Source: an uncultured Aquimarina sp.
GTDB lineage: Bacteria; Bacteroidota; Bacteroidia; Flavobacteriales; Flavobacteriaceae
Length of the DNA: 64,000 nt
Reading direction: 5' to 3'
Assembly (NCBI GenBank): GCA_947492105.1
Contig: CANLMN010000001.1
Location: 372,001 to 436,000 of the forward strand
Position 1 is the stretch's first letter; each line of letters begins with the position of its first letter. A program made the position numbers and the translations under genes. Shown here in pieces: positions 41,601 to 48,849 of this stretch. The notes below the pieces were generated by a model, which did no database searches, was not told where the DNA came from, and saw only the letters and a list, made by a program, of their open reading frames with translations.

Positions 41601-42037
41601 TAGCGAGTATGTGGGACAAGTTGGGAGACACTTGGACAGATTTCAGAGCATGGGACAAAAACTACGAAAACGAAGAGGCAGCCCTGTTTCTTATCACCAA
41701 AGGGATAGACTCTGTACAGGAGTGGGAAGAAACCATGGAACATATGACCTATTGTATCACCAATGCTGATGGCAAAAAAGAATATCAAGCTTTTGTCAAA
41801 ACCAAAGACACCAACCATTATGGTACCGATGCTTTACAAAAACTTGCAGAAAAAACCCCTTTGACTCCCCAAGAAATAGAACAAAAGGCGGCACGACAAA
41901 AGAAACGCATCCAAGATGCCAAAGTCTATCTGCGTAACTATTTGCTCAGTGACACCGAAGATTGGGAAAAGGTAGAACGCCATGTCAATAACTTATACAA
42001 AAAATCCAAAGACCTAACTCTAGGAGCCCCTATATAA
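38606..42037 (+). CDS. Putative type VI secretion effector with OmpA-like domain (VasX-like C-terminal region)
   Basis: 1143 aa, no signal peptide. The N-terminal 440 residues are rich in charged helices. An OmpA-like peptidoglycan-binding motif (FAIIGHTDAKGSHGYNDKLG, residues 480-499, then LLRASAAHAVF) is completed only near residue 681 by NRRVELEPY, so about 170 residues are inserted into that domain. Residues of about 713-865 are small-residue-rich and amphipathic (GGVSLFVGATIALSAEVEIN; TAKAEAFAGAQAEAKVALEL; SVGYALTGSAGAGITGEFKI; AKATWGIGGGGAVSFVIGAR), a pattern I associate with pore-forming VasX-type effectors. Four SUMF1-like lipoprotein genes start 26 bases downstream. Toxicity is inference. 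Confidence 0.65.
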   Translation: MSDENTNTANTEEEKKAKTPNTNSFSLDENPDIRVEGEGLTADIILEEILYFPRIPKSDEDKGDEEELWVLDDAQYKKYKELTEKYATASKELVEAKKANDPKRLKTAQDKMREMILIAEGKKPDQATSKATNGKSPLPVKVPQGDYQGLTEGVGFRDEKYFYLGAKDLKVLKSIRKKKSGKFRFPIKLKNNKEATVKAAYDAAYPEEQSKKDKIDQFKKAQAKIKAEWKIDGQVASKVLSYGSPLLSAFLNDDDFELIDKWVSDFNKKCVATWNDSKNKVKYILELLKEGNDDFTDEDWAEAKMKINALWSKTHKDFANEATDYLETPTKSQRNSLIQKIKKQELPPANWDATAAAQIMRYSAGLSAEAGYNLAEGKVFGKLGGEAKFSLLEAGAEFNYYFPDDKGWGMKFKIPVKKTTYSFREYDKYDPKKGYNAAIQDGSFPFDSFFVTPTVILALVQQLAGAKMELRTQKFKQILFAIIGHTDAKGSHGYNDKLGLLRASAAHAVFSNDAAEWSDYFEFKKNAWGDDELEFMREAIFIADYAPDLFDKALLDPTTSKSDDTIAIINSRLAVYSKLAEARLNPLDEVVVIGKKRKSSEKLTRARRKYFEAIRALSDKLDRIQISRSYFEIVLKIIIQKVPGIEHSDLKQFFFTESDKSIRSLGKRALAEATLDKSSKNRRVELEPYKAYDPKTKIVDQEVDFGDGRFKLKGGVSLFVGATIALSAEVEINAPKGVLMITGKKNKEDQPVKYGKDRQIQDTSESGDNNVTAKAEAFAGAQAEAKVALELEWQNPNKRGKHTGGFQTLASVGYALTGSAGAGITGEFKIGFDDITNKFQIKMMAKATWGIGGGGAVSFVIGARELWDFVRLVYHKLNEVDFNFLDLFEQKTDEFGNETDSQINVYEVFTAWSVEMLKKGFILQAGMTYIAGGALDGAITILKDVDTLLRKWQDVNQELDDVQTLVASLKEKPEMIDYLLPESKGRILFILTKERELNLASMWDKLGDTWTDFRAWDKNYENEEAALFLITKGIDSVQEWEETMEHMTYCITNADGKKEYQAFVKTKDTNHYGTDALQKLAEKTPLTPQEIEQKAARQKKRIQDAKVYLRNYLLSDTEDWEKVERHVNNLYKKSKDLTLGAPI

Positions 42038-42063
42038 AAAACACCATAATTCTTCTATAATTT

Positions 42064-42876
42064 ATGAAATTGAAACACCTCACCAAATATGCTTTAGCAG
42101 GCATCACACTTATCGCTATGGGCAGTTGCAAATCACAAAGCAAACAGTCTCCAGAAGTACAGGCGATGCTCACAAAAATTAAAAACAACTTTGTTCATGT
42201 AGAAGGAGGCACCTTCATGATGGGGGATAATACTGTTCCTGCTGCCAGTCCGGCTCATCAAGTTACACTAGACTCTTACTCCATAAGTAAATACGAAACT
42301 ACTTTGGGAGAGTATGATATATATACCAATACGACAGGTCTTGACAAAGTAGCTCCTAGATGGCGTGATCAGGATGGTATGGGACCAGAATATGGAGCTT
42401 GGAATATGAACTGGTTTCAGGCTAGAGCCTACTGCCAATGGCTCGGCAAGCAATTGGAATTACCGATCGACCTACCTACAGAAGCCCAGTGGGAATATGC
42501 CGCGAGAAACCGTGGACAAAATGTTGATCATGCAACTAATAGCGGTCTGATTGAAGGCGGAGATAGAGATAATTATGGTGTAAGTGCTCCTGTCGGTCAT
42601 TACCCCCCCAGCCCACTCGGCATCTATGATATGTCTGGAAGCAAAGCTGAATGGATACTAGATTGGTATGGAAATTACGAATCCGAACCACAAACAAATC
42701 CTAAAGGAAGGCAACGAAGAAAAGATGAAATAGCAGAAAATCAAGGAGAGAAAGTAGTTAGAGGTTTTAGGACGATTGTAAAAACAACATACAGAAGGAA
42801 ACATTTACCTCCTGAGAATACAGGAGCGGGTAATGGAATTCGCTGTGTATGCAATCAAAAAACGCCTATCAACTAG
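42064..42876 (+). CDS. SUMF1-like lipoprotein, copy 1
   Basis: 270 aa. Lipobox IAMGSCKSQ. SUMF1/FGE-like fold: VEGGTFMMGDNTVPAASPAH (about 46-65), WFQARAYCQWLGKQLELPID, LPTEAQWEYAARNRG, LGIYDMSGSKAEWILDW and the closing GNGIRCVC. The catalytic region of true formylglycine-generating enzymes (RGGSW with Cys) is replaced by VVRGFRTIVKTTYRRKH with no Cys, so sulfatase activation is unlikely. First of four abutting copies; its N-terminal signal differs from those of copies 2-4. Lys and Ser after the lipid Cys suggest it stays on the periplasmic side. Candidate immunity or accessory factor for the upstream effector-like gene (inference). Confidence 0.85.
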   Translation: MKLKHLTKYALAGITLIAMGSCKSQSKQSPEVQAMLTKIKNNFVHVEGGTFMMGDNTVPAASPAHQVTLDSYSISKYETTLGEYDIYTNTTGLDKVAPRWRDQDGMGPEYGAWNMNWFQARAYCQWLGKQLELPIDLPTEAQWEYAARNRGQNVDHATNSGLIEGGDRDNYGVSAPVGHYPPSPLGIYDMSGSKAEWILDWYGNYESEPQTNPKGRQRRKDEIAENQGEKVVRGFRTIVKTTYRRKHLPPENTGAGNGIRCVCNQKTPIN

Positions 42877-43671
42877 ATGCGACACTTTTTCTCTCTTATA
42901 CCGATGATGCTATTCCTATTAGTGATGAGTTGCAAATCACAAAGCAAACAGTCTCCAGAAATACAGGCGATGCTCACAAAAATCAAAAAAAACTTTGTTC
43001 ATGTAGAAGGAGGCACCTTCATGATGGGGGATAATACTGTTCCTGCTGCCAGTCCGGCTCATCAAGTTACACTAGACGCTTACTCCATAAGCAAATACGA
43101 AACTACTCTGGGAGAGTATGATATATACACCAATACGACAGGTCTTGACAAAGTAGCTCCTAGATGGCGTGATCAGGATGGTATGGGACCAGAATATGGA
43201 GCTTGGAATATGAACTGGTTTCAGGCTAGAGCCTACTGCCAATGGCTCGGCAAGCAATTGGAATTACCGATTGACCTACCTACAGAAGCCCAGTGGGAAT
43301 ATGCCGCGAGAAACCGTGGACAAAATGTTGATCATGCAACTAATAATGGGAAAATTGGAAAGGATAACGCAGGTATTAAAGATCCAGTTGGTAGCAACCC
43401 CCCTAGTCCACTCGGCATCTATGATATGTCTGGAAGCAAAGCTGAATGGATACTAGATTGGTATGGAAATTACGAATCCGAACCACAAACAAACCCTAAA
43501 GGAAGGCAACGAAGAAAAGATGAAATAGCAGAAAATCAAGGAGAGAAAGTAGTTAGAGGTTTTAGGACTATTGTAAAAACAACTTATAGAAGATCACATT
43601 TACCTCCTGAGAATACAGGAGCGGGTAATGGAATTCGTTGTGTATGCAATCAAAAAACGCCTATCAACTAA
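42877..43671 (+). CDS. SUMF1-like lipoprotein, copy 2
   Basis: 264 aa, starting on the base after the stop of copy 1 (CTAGATG). Lipobox LVMSCKSQ. From residue 20 to about 150 it is nearly identical to copy 1 (including LGEYDIYTNTTGLDKVAPRW), then a different loop (NNGKIGKDNAGIKDPVGSNP) takes over, and the C-terminus again follows copy 1 but with RRSHLPPENTG as in copy 3. No catalytic Cys. The mosaic suggests gene conversion. Confidence 0.85.
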   Translation: MRHFFSLIPMMLFLLVMSCKSQSKQSPEIQAMLTKIKKNFVHVEGGTFMMGDNTVPAASPAHQVTLDAYSISKYETTLGEYDIYTNTTGLDKVAPRWRDQDGMGPEYGAWNMNWFQARAYCQWLGKQLELPIDLPTEAQWEYAARNRGQNVDHATNNGKIGKDNAGIKDPVGSNPPSPLGIYDMSGSKAEWILDWYGNYESEPQTNPKGRQRRKDEIAENQGEKVVRGFRTIVKTTYRRSHLPPENTGAGNGIRCVCNQKTPIN

Positions 43672-44475
43672 ATGAGACACCTTTTCTCTCTTATACCGAT
43701 AATACTACTTCTATTAATGATGAGCTGCAAATCACAAAGCAAACAGTCTCCAGAAGTACAGGCGATGCTCACAAAAATCAAAAAAAACTTTGTTCATGTA
43801 GAGGGAGGCACCTTCATGATGGGGGATAATACTGTTCCTGCTGCCAGTCCGGCTCATCAAGTTACACTAGACGCCTATTCTATCGCCAAATACGAAACCA
43901 CTTTTGAGGAATATGATCAATACTGCAACGCTACTGGGCTAGAAATTGTTCACAAAAAATATCGCCACCTACCCAAAAATTCACCAAAACATGGAGCTTG
44001 GGCAATGAACTGGTTTCAGGCTAGAGCCTACTGCCAATGGCTCGGCAAGCAATTGAAATTACCGATCGACCTACCTACAGAAGCCCAGTGGGAATATGCC
44101 GCGAGAAACCGTGGACAAAATGTTGATCATGCAACTAATAGCGGTCTGATTGAAGGCGGAGATAGAGATAATTATGGTGTAAGTGCTCCTGTCGGTCATT
44201 ACCCCCCCAGCCCACTCGGCATCTACGATATGTCTGGAAGCAAAGCTGAATGGATTCTAGATTGGTATGGAAATTACGAATCCGAACCACAAACAAACCC
44301 AAAAGGGAGAACACTAAGAGCAGATGAAATAGCAGAAAATTTAGGAGAAAAAGTAGTTAGAGGTTTTAGGACTATTGTAAAAACAACTTATAGAAGATCA
44401 CATTTACCTCCTGAGAATACAGGAGCGGGTAATGGATTTCGTTGTGTATGCAATCAAAAAACACCTATCAACTAA
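43672..44475 (+). CDS. SUMF1-like lipoprotein, copy 3
   Basis: 267 aa, abutting copy 2 with no gap. Lipobox LMMSCKSQ. The N-terminal 70 residues match copies 1 and 2; residues of about 72-105 differ (FEEYDQYCNATGLEIVHKKY, then RHLPKNSPKHGAWAMNW). The segment SGLIEGGDRDNYGVSAPVGH matches copy 1, not copy 2. No catalytic Cys. The variable block lies in the substrate-cleft face of the SUMF1 fold if the fold is conserved (inference). Confidence 0.85.
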   Translation: MRHLFSLIPIILLLLMMSCKSQSKQSPEVQAMLTKIKKNFVHVEGGTFMMGDNTVPAASPAHQVTLDAYSIAKYETTFEEYDQYCNATGLEIVHKKYRHLPKNSPKHGAWAMNWFQARAYCQWLGKQLKLPIDLPTEAQWEYAARNRGQNVDHATNSGLIEGGDRDNYGVSAPVGHYPPSPLGIYDMSGSKAEWILDWYGNYESEPQTNPKGRTLRADEIAENLGEKVVRGFRTIVKTTYRRSHLPPENTGAGNGFRCVCNQKTPIN

Positions 44476-45255
44476 ATGAAACACCTCTTCTCTCTTATAC
44501 CGATGATGCTATTCCTCTTAGTGATGAGTTGCAAATTGCAAAGTCAAAACACCCCAGAAGTACAAGAAATGCTAGAGAATATCAAAGAGCATTTGGTATT
44601 TGTAGAGGGAGGCACCTTCATGATGGGACATCCAAATGTACAAGGCGCAACTGTACATCAAGTTACCCTAGACAGTTATTCTATTAATAAATACGAAACT
44701 ACATTTAAGGAATTTGATTTATATCACAATTCATTAAATATAGAAATTATACAACCAAATAGAAGAAAATTAAAAGAATACCAACCCAACTACGGTGTAA
44801 AAGCAATATCATGGCAACAAGCTCGAGATTATTGCCAATGGCTAGGAAAAAAATTGGAGATACCCATGGATCTCCCTACAGAAGCACAATGGGAATATGC
44901 CGCGCGTAGCAGAGGACTAGATGTGGATCATGCAACTAATAACGGAAAAATTGAAGGTGGTGACAAGGACAACTATGGAGATGGAGAAATTGGATCGTAC
45001 CCACCTAATCCTATGGGAGTCTATGATATGTCTGGAGGCAGACCTGAATGGGTCTTAGATTGGTTAGGTCCATATAGTAGAGAACCTGTAGTCAACCCTC
45101 TAATAGATAGTATTGGGATTTTTGAAGAAAAACGTGTTCGAGGTTGGCACTCTCTCAGCTATTCGGTCTATAAAAGAGGTTCTAGAGAACCAACAGCAAC
45201 CGGAGCTGGGGTAGGATTTCGTTGTGTATGCAATCAAAAAACACCTATCAACTAG
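44476..45255 (+). CDS. SUMF1-like lipoprotein, copy 4 (most divergent)
   Basis: 259 aa, abutting copy 3 with no gap. Lipobox LVMSCKLQ. It keeps VEGGTFMMGHPNVQGATVHQ, LPTEAQWEYAARSRG, GVYDMSGGRPEWVLDWLG and the closing GFRCVCNQKTPIN, but differs throughout the middle (KEFDLYHNSLNIEIIQPNRR) and near the C-terminus (VRGWHSLSYSVYKRGS). The last ten codons are nearly identical to those of the other copies, consistent with conversion at unit ends. Confidence 0.85.
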   Translation: MKHLFSLIPMMLFLLVMSCKLQSQNTPEVQEMLENIKEHLVFVEGGTFMMGHPNVQGATVHQVTLDSYSINKYETTFKEFDLYHNSLNIEIIQPNRRKLKEYQPNYGVKAISWQQARDYCQWLGKKLEIPMDLPTEAQWEYAARSRGLDVDHATNNGKIEGGDKDNYGDGEIGSYPPNPMGVYDMSGGRPEWVLDWLGPYSREPVVNPLIDSIGIFEEKRVRGWHSLSYSVYKRGSREPTATGAGVGFRCVCNQKTPIN

Positions 45256-45276
45256 ATGCGACACCTTTTTTCCTAG
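45256..45276 (+). pseudogene. Six-codon stub of a fifth SUMF1 copy
   Basis: Directly after the copy 4 stop comes ATGCGACACCTTTTTTCC and TAG (MRHLFS), matching the first codons of copies 2-4 (M-R/K-H-x-F-S). The similarity continues as CTTATACC and then stops where the foldback element at 45281 begins. Read as a deleted or interrupted fifth unit. Confidence 0.75.
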
Positions 45277-45280
45277 TACT

Positions 45281-45445
45281 TATACCAGTTAAAATGTACT
45301 TGTAGGCTAAAATAATTGAACTATTTCTCGCTAGTTTTAGTTATAAAATTCAAGCATAACCTTGGCTACAATTTAATTTTTTAGCGAAAAAATAGTAGAA
45401 AAAGAACCAAATGATTAGCCTGTAATTTTTTCAAATGGTTTGATA
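45281..45445 (+). repeat. Foldback (MITE-like) element, 165 bp, reference orientation
   Basis: It begins TATACCAGTTAAAATGTA and ends AAATGGTTTGATA. Imperfect inverted arms of roughly 60 bases flank a centre CATAACCTTGGCTACAATTT. It matches over its whole length the reverse complement of 49746-49913. No coding capacity. It starts exactly where similarity to a fifth SUMF1 unit stops. Confidence 0.75.
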
Positions 45446-45744
45446 CTATGTATTGGCATAGATTGTATAGCTCAAAATAATACCGCTTGATATAGAAAAT
45501 CAACGAATAGTCTTTTGATAAAATTTTTAATCATCTATTGGTGATATATTGAAATATTGGTAGGACAGAAACAAATTATTAATACTATTTTTATTTGGAT
45601 ATTCATTCCTAAACATTGTACCAGTTACACCAAATTAGCTATATAATCCCGTATATCGACTTGTCCTTTTTTCCGCTAAATACCTTGTTCATATATTGCA
45701 TAGCTAAGGCTATACAATAGAATCACAGTAATTTGAGCATTACT
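45446..45744. other. Spacer with a degenerate foldback-type fragment
   Basis: No gene seen. Positions 45618-45720 look like a half copy or diverged relative of the foldback family (TACCAGTTACACC, then CTTTTTTCCGCTAAATACC and GCATAGCTAAGGCTATAC). The 20 bases ACACCAAATTAGCTATATAA at 45627-45646 recur exactly at 27187-27206. Confidence 0.5.
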
Positions 45745-45888
45745 ATGGTCGATACCATAAAAACTGCTAGTTACTCAACTGTAAGCAATAGTTCTTCCAC
45801 TGGATCAGGCGGTAGTTGGGGCTCTGGAAGCGGTGGTGGTGGCTCTTCCGGCGGTGGCGGTGGGGGCGGCAGCGGTGGGGGCTGGTAA
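45745..45888 (+). CDS. Small glycine-rich peptide (47 aa)
   Basis: ATG at 45745 to TAA at 45888. The N-terminus MVDTIKTASYSTVSNSSSTG is followed by a Gly/Ser tail with two Trp (GSGGSWGSGSGGGG ... SGGGW) ending at the stop. The tail is far richer in G and C than its surroundings. No signal peptide and no recognised family. The minus-strand proline-rich frame over the same bases also runs antisense through the next gene and is less likely real. It might be an RiPP-like precursor or a structural peptide; both are guesses. It lies 69 bases before the DUF1569 gene. Confidence 0.45.
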   Translation: MVDTIKTASYSTVSNSSSTGSGGSWGSGSGGGGSSGGGGGGGSGGGW

Positions 45889-45957
45889 CCGTATTTTTCT
45901 TCGGTATTATGTACGTTTTTGAACCAAAAAACGTTTAACTGGTCAAACACTTCTAGT

Positions 45958-46401
45958 ATGAAATCTATTTTTGATCCGCAGAACAAAAAGGAACTGCGAC
46001 AACGCATTGCGCAACTAACTGAGAACAGTCAACCTCTGTGGGGAAAAATGACTGCTGCTCAGATGCTATGGCATTGCCAATTTCAATTAAAAATAGGAAT
46101 CGAAAATAAAAGCTATAAAAAATCAAAAAATTTTTTCGCAAAACTGTTATTCAAAAAAATGTCTTATAACGACAAACCGTGGCGCAAAAATGTCCCTACT
46201 ATTAAAGCCTTCAAAGCACTAGTTCCAAAAGAATTTGCAATGGAGAAATTACTCCTAGAACAACTTATAGAGGATATGCACCTAACCAAAGATCGTGATT
46301 CATGGAATCCGCATCCGCTATTCGGCACATTGAGTCGAGCGCAATGGGGACAACTGGAGTACAAACATCTAGATCATCACCTCAAACAATTTGGGGTCTG
46401 A
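45958..46401 (+). CDS. DUF1569 (DinB-like) protein
   Basis: 147 aa from ATG 45958; an upstream in-frame TTG at 45919 is open but gives an atypical N-terminus. The pattern WGKMTAAQMLWHCQFQLKIG with a conserved His and the C-terminal HPLFGTLSRAQWGQLEYKHL plus DHHLKQFG matches DUF1569, a DinB-superfamily four-helix bundle with His ligands. Function unknown in the family; some DinB relatives are metal-dependent thiol transferases. It converges on mpl with a 30-base gap. Confidence 0.8.
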   Translation: MKSIFDPQNKKELRQRIAQLTENSQPLWGKMTAAQMLWHCQFQLKIGIENKSYKKSKNFFAKLLFKKMSYNDKPWRKNVPTIKAFKALVPKEFAMEKLLLEQLIEDMHLTKDRDSWNPHPLFGTLSRAQWGQLEYKHLDHHLKQFGV

Positions 46402-46431
46402 TTATCCACACCTACTCTACACATACTATCA

Positions 46432-47793
46432 TTAGGAGACCGTGATCCAATTTTTGACCTCTTCAAAATCCAACCCTCCGTAATTACCACTGCTCATCAG
46501 TAGCAAAGCCGAATTTGCAAATTTTTGCTTTTCCAAATACGTTTTAAAATCCTCTGGATTTGTATAAATAATCAAATCCTCGCGCTCAAATGCCTCTCCT
46601 ATCTGCGTTTCGGTAACTTCGTCTAGTTTTTTTATTGCTACTGCATGAGGAGAATAAAAAACAACAGCTTTGTCGGCGGCGGCTAATGCTCCTTTGTATT
46701 CTTTGAGAAACTCTGCATTGAGACTGCTATAGGTATGTAACTCCAAGCAAGCGATCAATTCTCTATCGGGGTATTGCTCTTTTACGGCTTGCGTTGTCGC
46801 TTTGACTTTGGATGGACTGTGAGCAAAATCTTTGTAGGCAACACTTGTTTTGCTTTCTGCTATTTTCTCTAGGCGTTTAGAAGCTCCTTTGAACGATGCA
46901 ATTGCTTCATAAAAATCATCCTCATCTACCCCCATATTTTGGCAAATCCATTTGGCACCAGCCAAATTATTGAGGTTGTGTGCCCCAAACACCTCTATCG
47001 GCATTGGTCCCTCTGAGGTATTGAGCAAAGTCTCTCCATCTACTACCTCATATACAGGAGTTTGATAGGGTAATTTGCGAATTGCATTTTCTGACTCTTC
47101 TGCTAGTTGCGCTACCGTAGTATCTTCTTGGTTATACACTAAGATTCCACCATTTGTGATTTGATCTATAAAAATTTTGAACTGCGCTATATAATCTTCA
47201 TAAGTAGGAAATACATTAATATGATCCCAGGCGATGCCACTCAGCAAGGCAATATTAGGCTTATACAAATGAAATTTTGGCCTACGATCAATGGGGGATG
47301 ACAGATACTCATCACCTTCCAAGACTATAAAATCATTTTCTTCGGTTAGATGTACCATAGTATCAAACCCTTCTAGCTGTGCCCCTACCATATAATCCAC
47401 CTCTCTATCATGATAGTGTAGTACATGTAGTATCATCGAGGTAATGGTTGTTTTGCCATGAGATCCTCCGATAACGACACGCGTTTTATTTTTGGATTGC
47501 TCGAACAAAAATTCTGGATAAGAATAGATTTTGACCCCCAATTCCTTGGCTTGGAGCAATTCTGGATTATCCTCCTTGGCATGCATCCCCAAGATAACAA
47601 CATCTGTAGCCGCACTCAATTTCTCTGGGAACCACCCAAACTTTTGGGGCAATAAACCGTGTTTATCTAATCTAGATTTTGAAGGCTCAAATATCGTATC
47701 ATCACTTCCCGTTACTTGATATCCTTTTTTGTGAAGGGCTATCGCCAAATTGTGCATGGCACTACCACCAATTGCTATAAAATGAATCTGCAT
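46432..47793 (-). CDS. mpl: UDP-N-acetylmuramate:tripeptide ligase
   Basis: Cytoplasmic murein-recycling ligase that joins L-Ala-gamma-D-Glu-meso-DAP to UDP-MurNAc. 453 aa. Mur ligase features: N-terminal Rossmann IHFIAIGGSAMHNLAIALHK, ATP-binding VVIGGSHGKTTITSMILHVL (about 106-125), ALLSGIAWDHINVFPTYEDY and the C-terminal domain with DFAHSPSKVKATTQAVKEQY. GGSAMHNLA rather than GIGMSGIA separates Mpl from MurC. It implies a DAP-type wall, as expected for flavobacteria. Confidence 0.9.
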   Translation of the reverse strand: MQIHFIAIGGSAMHNLAIALHKKGYQVTGSDDTIFEPSKSRLDKHGLLPQKFGWFPEKLSAATDVVILGMHAKEDNPELLQAKELGVKIYSYPEFLFEQSKNKTRVVIGGSHGKTTITSMILHVLHYHDREVDYMVGAQLEGFDTMVHLTEENDFIVLEGDEYLSSPIDRRPKFHLYKPNIALLSGIAWDHINVFPTYEDYIAQFKIFIDQITNGGILVYNQEDTTVAQLAEESENAIRKLPYQTPVYEVVDGETLLNTSEGPMPIEVFGAHNLNNLAGAKWICQNMGVDEDDFYEAIASFKGASKRLEKIAESKTSVAYKDFAHSPSKVKATTQAVKEQYPDRELIACLELHTYSSLNAEFLKEYKGALAAADKAVVFYSPHAVAIKKLDEVTETQIGEAFEREDLIIYTNPEDFKTYLEKQKFANSALLLMSSGNYGGLDFEEVKNWITVS

Positions 47794-47881
47794 ACGTTAC
47801 TATAACACTGTTTTGTGAATTCTTCATGTCTTTTCATCATTGTAATAAAAAACATAAATACATTCTATGTAAAAAAAATTA

Positions 47882-47932
47882 TCTCGCGAACTCTATAAGC
47901 TAAGATATAGAAAATAGCGTAACTAGAGTTCG
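47882..47932 (-). terminator. Weak terminator after the TPR gene
   Basis: CGAACTCTA (47887-47895) pairs with TAGAGTTCG (47924-47932), which overlaps the stop codon of the TPR gene. On the minus strand a TTTTTTTT run follows nearby. The loop is long (28 bases), so support is limited. Confidence 0.4.
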
Positions 47933-48849
47933 TTTTTGAAGGCGAGTGCTTCTTCAAAATCTGGTCTCAGGGCTAATGCCTTCGTTATCGCATCTTTTGA
48001 CTTGGATGTATTCCCTCTTACTTTATATATTTTTGCCATATAATAATACCCCCAATCTTTGGTAATATGATCTTTGACTGCGTAGTTTTCTACAAAGTAG
48101 TGCAAATGCGCTAAGCCCTCTTCCAAGGATTTTTTATATTGAAATGTAGCTTTCCCGATCTGATAGTGCAATTGATTACGGTCATAGGCGTAATGTGATT
48201 TGATTACTCTTAATTCTCCCGAAAGGGGGTCTTGGGTATACTCATGTAGTTTTAACCCTTCTATTATAGATTGCGTATACAATTTTTTCGCTTTTTGCTC
48301 ATCCCCATCTTTTAATGCAATATATCCTTGTGACATTAATCCGTCTACAGTACTAAGTGCATATAACTCTTGCCCGTATCGCAGTGCTTTTTTGGTGCCT
48401 CCACCAATAATTGCGGGTAGATGCACATAAAATTCTACTAAGCCCCAGCGTGCTTCCAAATGATTTGGGTCCAAACGTGCTGCTTCTAAGAAACTATCGC
48501 GAATATCATCTATCAAAAAATAGGCATTAATTTTTCCAATATTCAAAGCTTTGAGTCCTATGGCGCCACCGTATTTAAAATGATAATCCCCATTATTGGG
48601 GTCTGCATCGAGAATTGTTTTGTAACAAGAAATTGCTTTTTCCCAATCCTTTTCATCAACTGCTATATCACCTATATATCTCAATGCATTAAGATCATTG
48701 GGCTTTTGTTCCAAATACTTCTGAAAATTGATCTTAGCACATGCGAGTTGATATTGATCAAAACACTGTTGCCCTTTTTCAAAATATTCTTGACTATAAA
48801 ACAAGGAAGGGATCAAGAAGAGGAAAGAAAAAAAGAGGTGTTTTTGCAT
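47923..48849 (-). CDS. Secreted or periplasmic TPR-repeat protein
   Basis: 308 aa. Signal peptide (MQKHLFFSFLFLIPSLFYSQ). TPR units are visible at about 20-100 (KINFQKYLEQKPNDLNALRY; WEKAISCYKTILDADPNNGD), with further helices at about 120-220 and near the C-terminus (KDAITKALALRPDFEEALAF). The segment ARWGLVEFYVHLPAIIGGGT is characteristic of a family of Bacteroidota TPR proteins of unknown function. It is probably a scaffold in the periplasm. It has no obvious link to its neighbours. Confidence 0.8.
   Translation of the reverse strand: MQKHLFFSFLFLIPSLFYSQEYFEKGQQCFDQYQLACAKINFQKYLEQKPNDLNALRYIGDIAVDEKDWEKAISCYKTILDADPNNGDYHFKYGGAIGLKALNIGKINAYFLIDDIRDSFLEAARLDPNHLEARWGLVEFYVHLPAIIGGGTKKALRYGQELYALSTVDGLMSQGYIALKDGDEQKAKKLYTQSIIEGLKLHEYTQDPLSGELRVIKSHYAYDRNQLHYQIGKATFQYKKSLEEGLAHLHYFVENYAVKDHITKDWGYYYMAKIYKVRGNTSKSKDAITKALALRPDFEEALAFKNEL

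Noticed and set aside
38606-42037. Outer-membrane OmpA-type porin
   Set aside because: No signal peptide and no N-terminal barrel; the OmpA-like motif is internal.
42064-45255. Active formylglycine-generating enzymes for sulfatases
   Set aside because: No Cys in the region matching the FGE active site, and no sulfatase gene in the window.
45771-46007. Minus-strand proline-rich frame of 78 codons
   Set aside because: It is the antisense of the glycine-rich micro-ORF and of the start of the DUF1569 gene; the proline run simply mirrors the glycine codons.
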